A DNA stretch of 5,276 nucleotides from Dictyoglomaceae bacterium. Lineage in GTDB: Bacteria > Dictyoglomota > Dictyoglomia > Dictyoglomales > Dictyoglomaceae. The translations under genes and the position numbers were made by a program. Shown piece after piece: positions 1 to 5,276 of this stretch. The notes under the pieces were generated by a model. It saw only the letters and a list, made by a program, of their open reading frames with translations, had not been told where the DNA came from and made no database searches. How positions within the stretch are numbered: position 1 is the first letter of the stretch; the number at the start of each line of letters is the position of its first letter. The stretch covers positions 1-5,276 of the forward strand of contig JAPYWU010000106.1 in NCBI GenBank assembly GCA_028276205.1. Direction: 5' to 3'.

Positions 1-113
1 CTCTTTTCATATTATTCAACATAAGAATTCTTTTAATTTGGCTTTTTAAAACTCCCTTTCTAAAAGTGTTTTCTTTTCTTACATAGGAATTTTTAGAACA
101 TTCTCACTATTTA

Positions 114-142
114 TTGACTTTTTATTCTTTAAAGATTATACT
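114..142 (+). promoter_or_regulatory. Sigma-A type promoter of the ABC transporter operon
   Basis: A -35 box TTGACT (114-119) and a -10 box TATACT (137-142) are separated by exactly 17 bp, each one mismatch from the bacterial housekeeping consensus. Transcription would start near A148, giving a leader of about 40 nt that ends in a strong ribosome binding site (AGGAGGT, 175-181) eight bases before the ATG at 190. No other promoter of similar quality is visible in the first 189 bases, so this is the likely main promoter for the four genes downstream. The start point is inferred from spacing. Confidence 0.8.
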
Positions 143-189
143 TAGACATGGGAATGGTTTCAAAATAGAATTTTAGGAGGTGTTTCCTA

Positions 190-1491
190 ATGACTAAAAT
201 CCTTAAATTACTTCCTCTTTTTCTTACTCTTCTATTTATTATCACAAACTCTTCGGCAAAACCAATAACAATAAAAGTGTGGTATCCCGATGAATTAGGA
301 GTAAAACCTAAATATGTTGATAAAGCGGCAGAAGATTTTAGAAAGGCGTTTCCTGATGTAAATCTTGAAGTAACAAGATATAAAATTCCATCTGGTGACT
401 TTTTAACAAAACTTCTTTTAGCAATTGATGCAAAAGAAGCACCCGATGTATTTCATGTAAGTGGAACATTAATGCCAGAATTTGTGGAAGCTGGATATAT
501 CCGTCCTTTAACCCCATACGTAGTAAAATGGGAAGACTGGCAGTACTATCCAAAATCTATAAAGGACGCGGTAAGATATAAGGGACATTATTATACAATT
601 CCTTATGGATTAGATGTGAGATGGTTATATTACAGAAAAGATATATTTGCAAAAGCAGGGCTTCCTCCAGATTGGAAACCAAAGGGATGGGATGATATTC
701 TTAATACTGCACAAAGAATTAAAAATTCTGTTCCCAATGTGATTCCTTTTGTAATATATGCAGGAGTTGCTGGCAGTGGAGGAACAGTAAATCATGGATA
801 TATCCCATTGTTATATGGAACAAAAGCAGTAGCTTATGATGTAAAGTCTGGGAAATATGTAATAGATACATCTGCAATAAAGAAAGTTTTAGAATTCTAT
901 AAAAAGGCATTTATTGATTTAAAGTTAGTTCCTCAAGAAGTACTAACTTTACCAAAACCTTGGACTACTATGAGGGAAAAGTTGGGAGCAGGAGAGCTGG
1001 CAATTCTTTTTGAAGGTGGCTGGGTATATGGTGGATGGGTAACAAAATATGGTTTGGAAAATGTAGAAAAAACTGTAGGATATACTTTGATGCCATCAGA
1101 GAAAGGTGCACCATATTTTACTGTGGGTGGTTTAGGAACTTGTTGGTATATTTCTTCTCAGTCCAAAAATCCTCAACTTGCGTGGGAATTTATAAAGAGA
1201 TTTAATACAAGGGAAATAGTAGCAAAGATTAATATAGAAGATCCTCATCCTGTAGCTCGTATGGATTCTGCAGAAATTCCAGAATTCAAAGCTATAAAAT
1301 ATCTATATGACTGTACTCAAATACTTAAACAGGCAAAATTTGAGCCTATGGCACCTGGGATCTCTAAATTTGGAAATAGAGTTCAACTTATGACAGGAAG
1401 GGTAGCAAGTGGTGAAATGTCTGTAGATTCTGCATTACAAAAATTTATAGAGGAGATGAAGTCAGATTTTGGAGATGTAATTATAAAATAA
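190..1491 (+). CDS. CUT1-type sugar ABC transporter, extracellular substrate-binding protein
   Basis: This 433-residue protein captures the substrate outside the membrane and delivers it to the two permeases encoded next. The size is typical of family 1 solute-binding proteins. Residues 1-23 form a Sec signal peptide: Lys at 3 and 6, a hydrophobic core about 7-18, and a Ser-Ser-Ala cleavage site predicting cleavage after Ala23. There is no lipobox cysteine, so the protein should be soluble and secreted, as in diderm bacteria. Mature-protein hallmarks are the KVWYPDE first strand (29-35), the APDVF segment (84-88), the EFVEAGYIRPLTPYV hinge region (97-111), the YRKDIFAKAGLP motif (148-159), and the aromatic LFEGGWVYGGW segment (273-283). 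AGGAGGT at 175-181 fixes the ATG start. The substrate is not identifiable; several surface-type tryptophan and tyrosine residues suggest a carbohydrate. It is the first gene of the operon and is followed by a terminator-like palindrome. Confidence 0.93.
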   Translation: MTKILKLLPLFLTLLFIITNSSAKPITIKVWYPDELGVKPKYVDKAAEDFRKAFPDVNLEVTRYKIPSGDFLTKLLLAIDAKEAPDVFHVSGTLMPEFVEAGYIRPLTPYVVKWEDWQYYPKSIKDAVRYKGHYYTIPYGLDVRWLYYRKDIFAKAGLPPDWKPKGWDDILNTAQRIKNSVPNVIPFVIYAGVAGSGGTVNHGYIPLLYGTKAVAYDVKSGKYVIDTSAIKKVLEFYKKAFIDLKLVPQEVLTLPKPWTTMREKLGAGELAILFEGGWVYGGWVTKYGLENVEKTVGYTLMPSEKGAPYFTVGGLGTCWYISSQSKNPQLAWEFIKRFNTREIVAKINIEDPHPVARMDSAEIPEFKAIKYLYDCTQILKQAKFEPMAPGISKFGNRVQLMTGRVASGEMSVDSALQKFIEEMKSDFGDVIIK

Positions 1492-1528
1492 AAAGAGGGT
1501 GGGGAATTCCCCACCCTCTTTTTATTTT
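1485..1528. terminator. 44-bp perfect palindrome acting as intra-operon intrinsic terminator/attenuator
   Basis: Positions 1485-1528 read identically on both strands. In RNA this gives a stem of up to 20 bp with an AAUU loop (1505-1508). The core (1495-1504 with 1509-1518) has eight G-C pairs in ten. It is followed by five T, one A and four T, the classic intrinsic-terminator layout, and the mirror A-tract makes it bidirectional. The 5' arm contains the TAA stop (1489-1491) of the binding-protein gene, and the ribosome binding site of the next gene starts directly after the palindrome at 1529. Likely role: partial termination and 3'-end protection, making the binding protein more abundant than the permeases. 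The structure is seen; the partial read-through is inferred from the permeases lacking a promoter of their own. Confidence 0.9.
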
Positions 1529-1540
1529 GAGGAGAAAAAA

Positions 1541-2413
1541 ATGAAAAGGAGTCAGTTTTTAATTCTAGGATTTTTACCTGCTATTCTCTTAATGATTTTT
1601 TTATTTGTTCTTCCTTCTCTTTGGGGGATATATAGTAGTTTTACAAATATGGCCCTTTTAGGAAAAGAAGCAGCAAATTTTCAATTCTTAGGATTGGAGA
1701 ACTATATAAAGCTTTTCAAAGATTCTGCTTTTTATACATCTTTTTTCAATACAATATATTTTGTTATAGGTTCTGCATTAATAGGCCAATTTTTGTTGGG
1801 CCTTATCATTGCATTGCTTATTAATTATGCAGAAAGAAGAAAAATTCCAGGAAGAGGAATCGTTTATGGTATTGTCCTTCTTGCTTGGATTAATCCCACA
1901 TTAATTGCAGGATTTCAATGGTCTGCAATGTATGATTATTATTATGGAACTTTGAATACTTTTCTTAAATTTTTAGGTCTTCCTAAGATAAATTGGTTGG
2001 GAAGTATGCCTATGCTCTCTGTAATTGTTGCTAATATATGGAGGGGGACCGCATTTACTATGTTAATCTGGCTTTCTGCATTAAAAACTATACCCATAGA
2101 ACTTTATGAAGCATCAAAAATAGATGGTGCTAATGCCTTTAATAGATTTAGGTATATTACAGTTCCCATGTTAAGAGATATTATAACAGTAAATCTTATT
2201 CAGATAACTATGGCAACTATGGGAGCGTTTTTATTAATTTGGGCAATAACTAGTGGTGGACCTGGTCTTAAGACTACAACTCTAAGTCTTTTTGCTTATA
2301 GAACCGCCTTTGAGTCTTATAGACTTGGATATGGAAGTGCTATTGCTGTAATTATGCTCTTTTTAAATCTTATTTTCGGAGTCATATACATTAGGCTTTT
2401 TAGGAGGAGATAA
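1541..2413 (+). CDS. CUT1-type sugar ABC transporter permease, MalF/UgpA-like
   Basis: This 290-residue inner-membrane protein is the first of two subunits forming the transport channel. About six hydrophobic segments are visible (roughly 7-30, 66-95, 105-127, 158-180, 212-236, 264-286). The cytoplasmic EAA loop that docks on the ATPase is present as YEASKIDGANAFNRFRYITV around 189-208, followed by Pro209, matching the family pattern EAA---G---------I-LP. I chose the ATG at 1541 because GAGGAG (1529-1534) lies six bases before it. A GTG at 1499 in the same frame would put the start inside the terminator palindrome and add 14 unconvincing residues. The protein is close to the usual UgpA/LacF length, without the extra N-terminal helices of enteric MalF. 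Its last codons (Phe-Arg-Arg-Arg) contain the AGGAGG ribosome binding site of the next gene, which starts one base after the stop. Confidence 0.94.
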   Translation: MKRSQFLILGFLPAILLMIFLFVLPSLWGIYSSFTNMALLGKEAANFQFLGLENYIKLFKDSAFYTSFFNTIYFVIGSALIGQFLLGLIIALLINYAERRKIPGRGIVYGIVLLAWINPTLIAGFQWSAMYDYYYGTLNTFLKFLGLPKINWLGSMPMLSVIVANIWRGTAFTMLIWLSALKTIPIELYEASKIDGANAFNRFRYITVPMLRDIITVNLIQITMATMGAFLLIWAITSGGPGLKTTTLSLFAYRTAFESYRLGYGSAIAVIMLFLNLIFGVIYIRLFRRR

Positions 2414-2414
2414 A

Positions 2415-3221
2415 ATGAAATTCTTAGTTTTTATAAGCTTTATTTTGATAATTATCTTCTTTGGGATTCCTTTTCTATGGTTGTATTTATCGGCTTTTGA
2501 TAAAGAAGCTTCTGCTTTCATTAAAATGCCTAATTTTACTTTATCTAATTTTATAGAGGCTTTTAGGGAATATAATTTCACAAGATATTTAATAAATAGT
2601 TCTCTTGTCGCAACTATCACTATGATTTTAACAATCCTTATTGTAGCTGTTTCCTCCTATTCCATATCAAGAATAAAATGGAGATATAAAAATGCTTTTT
2701 TATATTCTCTTTTACTTTTTCATTCTATACCTTTATCTACTACTATGGTCCCTATATATGGAATAATGAAAATTCTTCATCTTAGAAATTCTTATTTAGG
2801 ACTAATCTTAGTATATACGGCTATGCAACTTCCTTTTCTAATTTGGCTTATGAAAGGATTTTTTGATACTATACCTGAAGAGTTAGAAGAGGCTGCATGG
2901 ATTGATGGATGTACATACTTGAAGGCTTTATTTAAAGTAGTTCTTCCTGTATCTCTTCCAGGGATATTAGTGGTTTCAGCCCTTTCCTTCTTAGGTGCTT
3001 GGGGAGAGAGTATGCTTATACTTATATTAGTGGATTCAGAAAAGATGAAAACAGTTCCCTTAGTATTTTATGAGGCAATGAGGACTGTAGGAGGATATAT
3101 GGAAGTAAGATATGAATTAGTATCTGCTTTTGCTATACTATTCCAAATTCCTGTTGTAATTTTGTTTATATTATCAAGAAAATTACTTGCTACATCTATA
3201 GTTCCAGGGGTGGAAAGGTGA
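2415..3221 (+). CDS. CUT1-type sugar ABC transporter permease, MalG/UgpE-like
   Basis: This 268-residue inner-membrane protein is the second channel subunit. Six hydrophobic segments are apparent (about 3-27, 59-85, 94-117, 127-147, 181-205, 238-256). The EAA loop is near consensus: EEAAWIDGCTYLKALFKVVLP at about 158-178, preceded by the typical GFFDTIPEEL. The N-terminal PFLWLYLSAF and the FIEAFREYNFTRYLINS stretch before helix 2 are also typical of MalG-type permeases. AGGAGG at 2402-2407, inside the end of the preceding gene, lies seven bases before the ATG. The C-terminus is short (LLATSIVPGVER) and only loosely resembles the family's usual QR-L--G---GA-K ending. Its stop codon overlaps the start of the PHP gene as GTGA, so the two are probably translationally coupled. 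Confidence 0.94.
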   Translation: MKFLVFISFILIIIFFGIPFLWLYLSAFDKEASAFIKMPNFTLSNFIEAFREYNFTRYLINSSLVATITMILTILIVAVSSYSISRIKWRYKNAFLYSLLLFHSIPLSTTMVPIYGIMKILHLRNSYLGLILVYTAMQLPFLIWLMKGFFDTIPEELEEAAWIDGCTYLKALFKVVLPVSLPGILVVSALSFLGAWGESMLILILVDSEKMKTVPLVFYEAMRTVGGYMEVRYELVSAFAILFQIPVVILFILSRKLLATSIVPGVER

Positions 3222-4660
3222 AAGAATATATTTTTAAGTTAGAACTTTTCCCCGAGGATTCTAAAAAACATCTTCCTATTTATTTTGATGTTCCAGAAGG
3301 TGCTAAAGAAATAATTATTGAGAATACTTTAGAGCCAAGAACCCTAGATTTAGAGGAATCTAAAAAGCTTGTTAAAAAGGCTTTAGCTATTTATATAAAT
3401 CAAGGAGATAGTCCTTTAGATATAAAAAATATTCCTGAAAAAACTTTAAACGAAATAATAAAAAATTTTATTCCCGTGAGAAATCTTATCAATTTTAGAA
3501 TTTTTGATTCTCATGGAGATTTTCGAGGGACAGGAGATGAGAGATTTTCAAAAGGGGTTCCTATAAAGATTGGAGAAAAGGTATCATCCTATGGATGTGT
3601 AGAAGGGAAAATCTATTCAGGAAAATGGAGAATGGTTATAGAAACTCATGCTATAGTTAAAAAATGCTTGTTGAATTTAAAGATTAAGATTAATAAGGAA
3701 GAATCAGGAAATCTCCCAGAGATTTTTAATGAATATATTCCTGTAGTAAAGGAACCTACAACAAAAAATGGATGGGTAGCAGGAGATTTTCATCTTCATT
3801 CTCTTCATAGTGATGGGAAATTATCTTTAGAAAATGTCATTAAACATTCTATAAAAAGAAAGTTAGATTTTATTTTTCTTACAGATCATAATAAGATATC
3901 TGGATTTCAAAAAATAAAAAATGAAAATTATAAGGTATTTTGTGGAATGGAGTTTACCACTTTCTATGGACATTTTACTTCTTTTGGAATCTCAGAATAT
4001 ATTGAGTGGGATGTAATAGATCTTAAGAATGGAATAAGGAAGGCAGCAGAATTAGTGCATTCTCAAGGAGGAATTTTTTGTGTAGCTCATCCTTTTACTA
4101 TGGGAGATCCTATATGTACTGGATGTAGAAGTACACTAAATATAGATTGGAAATATGTAGATGCTATAGAGATATGGGCAGGTTCTTTTAATAAAAGAAG
4201 ATATGAGAACACTGAGGCTTTAAAACTATGGAGAAGTCTTCTTAATTCAGGCTATAGAATTACGGGACTCGGTGGAACAGATATGCATACCCCTGAGGAT
4301 GTCACTGTTGATTCGCCTATAACCTATGTATATGTGGAAGAATTAACCTTAGAAAATCTTTTAAAATCCTTAAAAGAAGGAAGAGTATATATTACTCGAG
4401 GACCTAAGGTTAGTTTTTCTATTAATGAGGCAAACATAGGAGAGAGAATAAGATTAAAGGATAAGAAGGCTAATTTAAAATATTCCTGTGAAGAAAATTT
4501 AGATTTAAGAATTTATTATAATGGAAATGTTATCACAGAAATTCCCAAAACTTCTTCAGGAAATATAGATTTTTTCTTAGGAAATTCTGGATATGTTTAT
4601 TTAGAGTTTTGGAAAGAAAAGGAGCTATATGCTATTACAAATCCCATTTATGTGATATAA
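3218..4660 (+). CDS. PHP-domain metallohydrolase, CehA/McbA family
   Basis: This 480-residue, metal-dependent hydrolase has no signal peptide, so it is cytoplasmic. Residues 1-about 185 form an N-terminal beta-rich domain with the family-like FDSHGDFRGTG (96-106) and a helical stretch at about 46-85. The PHP domain (about 186-395) carries the expected metal ligands: His192 and His194 in GDFHLHS, Asp199 in HSDG, His224 in LTDHN, Glu245 in GMEF, His252 in YGHF, His291 in VAHP, and Asp355 and His357 in GGTDMH. The catalytic centre therefore looks intact. Residues about 396-480 form a C-terminal beta domain ending in the family-like ITNPIYVI. The start is a GTG overlapping the preceding TGA by four bases, with a weak GGGGTGG site (3207-3213). 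PHP enzymes usually hydrolyse phosphoesters, while the namesake CehA cleaves the carbamate ester carbaryl. Position in a sugar-uptake operon suggests action on the imported compound, but the substrate is unknown. Confidence 0.88.
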   Translation: MKEYIFKLELFPEDSKKHLPIYFDVPEGAKEIIIENTLEPRTLDLEESKKLVKKALAIYINQGDSPLDIKNIPEKTLNEIIKNFIPVRNLINFRIFDSHGDFRGTGDERFSKGVPIKIGEKVSSYGCVEGKIYSGKWRMVIETHAIVKKCLLNLKIKINKEESGNLPEIFNEYIPVVKEPTTKNGWVAGDFHLHSLHSDGKLSLENVIKHSIKRKLDFIFLTDHNKISGFQKIKNENYKVFCGMEFTTFYGHFTSFGISEYIEWDVIDLKNGIRKAAELVHSQGGIFCVAHPFTMGDPICTGCRSTLNIDWKYVDAIEIWAGSFNKRRYENTEALKLWRSLLNSGYRITGLGGTDMHTPEDVTVDSPITYVYVEELTLENLLKSLKEGRVYITRGPKVSFSINEANIGERIRLKDKKANLKYSCEENLDLRIYYNGNVITEIPKTSSGNIDFFLGNSGYVYLEFWKEKELYAITNPIYVI

Positions 4661-4661
4661 T
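4653..4661 (+). promoter_or_regulatory. Candidate extended -10 promoter for the mgtC-like gene
   Basis: TGATATAAT (4653-4661) combines a TGn extension with a perfect TATAAT hexamer (4656-4661). It overlaps the stop codon of the PHP gene. No good -35 box is visible at 17 bp; TTACAA (4635-4640) is a poor candidate at 15 bp. The expected transcription start is about 4667-4668, only three or four bases before the ATG at 4671. The gene has no Shine-Dalgarno sequence, so this would give a nearly leaderless mRNA. TATAAT can arise by chance in AT-rich DNA, so the motif alone is moderate evidence. Confidence 0.45.
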
Positions 4662-4670
4662 TTAGCAACT

Positions 4671-4955
4671 ATGATTAGTGTTTTAGATATTGTTCTAAGA
4701 CTTTTATTAGCAATAATATTATGTGGAGTTATAGGTTGGGAGAGGGAAAAAGAGGAAAAACCTGCAGGTCTCCGAACCCATATATTGGTATGTCTCGGCT
4801 CTACTTTGATGATGAAAGTCTCTGCTTATGGATTCCCTGGCAGGTATCCTTCTGATCCAGGAAGAATTGCAGCTCAAGTAATAACTGGTATCGGTTTTAT
4901 AGGAGCAGGAACCATATTAAGGACTGGAGAATGTTCAATAAATATTGAAACTTGA
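4671..4955 (+). pseudogene. MgtC/SapB-family membrane protein, truncated by an insertion sequence
   Basis: The first 87 or so codons match the N-terminal membrane domain of the MgtC/SapB family: a first helix (about 4-22), the conserved GWEREKEEKPAGLRTHILV region (22-40), a second helix, and DPGRIAAQVITGIGFIGAG (62-80) leading into TILRTGE. Intact members then continue with further helices, often plus a C-terminal soluble domain, to about 150-230 residues. Here the match stops at Glu87 (about 4931); seven unrelated residues (CSINIET) precede the TGA at 4953-4955. The gene is therefore broken and probably inactive. MgtC proteins are linked to Mg2+-limited growth and to inhibition of the F-type ATP synthase in pathogens; the role in an environmental organism is unclear. 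It starts 10 bases after the PHP gene without a ribosome binding site, and its function seems unrelated to the transporter. Confidence 0.88.
4934..4949. repeat. Short inverted repeat at the mgtC/IS junction
   Basis: TTCAATA (4934-4940) and TATTGAA (4943-4949) are perfect inverted copies separated by AA. They sit within a few bases of the point where the MgtC family match ends, so they may belong to the terminal region of the insertion sequence. A 7-bp AT-rich repeat can also occur by chance here. Confidence 0.4.
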
Positions 4956-5033
4956 AAATAATAGGTATAAAGTAGAATAAGAAAGAAGAGAAGAAAGAAC
5001 TAAGCTAATATTATCTTTACAGCTCTTCTTTTT

Positions 5034-5276
5034 ATGCAATCAAGAGGACTCTCTTTTAGAGATCTAAGGAGTGAACTAAAGGAAAGAATAAAGAAAGCAC
5101 CCCATATCTCAAATCTTCATTACAGATTCAAGAGAATAGATGAAAAGATAATGGAAGAGCTTTTGGAATATGTAAGGAAGGAGGTAGAGAAAAGATACAA
5201 AATAAAGGGATATAAATACATAGTGATAGATGGGACAGGATTTGGATACAATACAAAATATAGACAAAGGATAAAA
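5034..5276 (+). CDS. DDE-type transposase, N-terminal part (3' end beyond the window)
   Basis: The frame from the ATG at 5034 is open for 81 codons to the window's end. It begins with LSFRDLRSEL (residues 6-15), which looks like the N-terminal helical region of IS4/IS5-type transposases. A charged helical stretch follows (32-58), then KYIVIDGTGFGYNTKY (61-76). The Asp in VIDGTGF (Asp66) is probably the first residue of the catalytic DDE triad; the other two lie outside the window. The frame is also open upstream to 5004, adding ANIIFTALLF, which looks like native transposase sequence. The ATG has a pyrimidine-rich stretch and no ribosome binding site before it. The annotated start is therefore only the first available ATG; the real N-terminus is probably longer and frame-disrupted by the TAA at 5001. 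Family assignment is by impression of the motif. Confidence 0.7.
   Translation, partial: MQSRGLSFRDLRSELKERIKKAPHISNLHYRFKRIDEKIMEELLEYVRKEVEKRYKIKGYKYIVIDGTGFGYNTKYRQRIK

Larger units (their letters stand above)
4930..5276 (+). mobile_element. Insertion sequence, left part only (runs off the window)
   Basis: The boundary is placed at about 4930-4934, where the MgtC/SapB coding match stops abruptly. Downstream is a short non-coding or decayed stretch, then a transposase frame open to the window's end. A 7-bp inverted repeat with a 2-base spacer lies right at the boundary (4934-4949). The right end, terminal inverted repeats and target-site duplication are outside the window, so the exact left end and the family cannot be fixed. 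Insertion into the mgtC-like gene is inferred from this layout. Confidence 0.7.

Noticed and set aside
1..113. Divergent gene or regulatory repeats upstream of the promoter (in-frame minus-strand ATGs near 10 and 24; palindrome AAGAATTCTT at 23-32)
   Set aside because: The minus strand offers only about seven codons before the window edge and no convincing ribosome binding site, and the 10-bp palindrome is expected by chance in AT-rich DNA. I see nothing supportable in this stretch.
149..162. TGGGAATGGTTTCA near the transcription start, as a possible LacI/CcpA-type operator
   Set aside because: It matches the cre-like pattern only in part, lacks the central CG and is a weak palindrome.
338..910. 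Two minus-strand open frames (338-553 and 719-910) inside the binding-protein gene
   Set aside because: They lie entirely within a strongly supported gene, are rich in Leu/His from reversed codons, and have no recognisable motif.
1499..1540. GTG start for the first permease, 14 codons upstream of the chosen ATG
   Set aside because: It lies inside the terminator palindrome, has no ribosome binding site, and the added residues are just translated hairpin. The ATG at 1541 has a good GAGGAG site.
2363..2620. Minus-strand open frame across the junction of the two permease genes
   Set aside because: It overlaps two convincing membrane-protein genes and has no family features.
4934..4949. CRISPR-like or tRNA-like interpretation of the small inverted repeat
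   Set aside because: There is a single copy, no repeated spacing and no cloverleaf potential; the insertion-sequence junction explains it better.

Overview
The window is AT-rich DNA from a bacterium. Arginine is written mostly as AGA/AGG and the ribosome binding sites are strong AGGAGG-type sequences. The substrate-binding protein has a plain Sec signal rather than a lipoprotein signal. Together these fit a thermophilic anaerobe; Dictyoglomus is my best guess, from overall impression and not from a database match.

Layout: positions 1-189 are a non-coding leader with a well-formed sigma-A promoter (TTGACT, 17 bp, TATACT). Four genes follow on the + strand in one tight operon: a secreted CUT1-type sugar ABC substrate-binding protein (190-1491), two membrane permeases (1541-2413 and 2415-3221), and a cytoplasmic PHP-domain metallohydrolase of the CehA/McbA type (3218-4660). 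A 44-bp perfect palindrome with intrinsic-terminator architecture lies between the binding-protein gene and the first permease. It probably lets most transcripts end after the binding protein and a minority read through. There is no ATPase gene, so the transporter probably borrows a shared MsiK/UgpC-like ATPase.

Downstream, an MgtC/SapB-family membrane protein gene starts at 4671. It has no Shine-Dalgarno sequence, but an extended -10 motif lies about 10 nt before its ATG, so its mRNA may be nearly leaderless. The family match stops at about codon 87 (near 4931), where foreign sequence begins. From about 4930 to the window end lies the left part of an insertion sequence with a DDE-type transposase that runs off the window. 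The transposase's N-terminal region looks frame-disrupted.

Together the operon describes uptake of a sugar or sugar derivative, followed by a metal-dependent hydrolysis step in the cytoplasm. The substrate cannot be read from the sequence. I see no wholly new system. The most informative points are the palindromic intra-operon attenuator, the transporter-hydrolase pairing, and the damaged mgtC-like locus with its possibly leaderless promoter.
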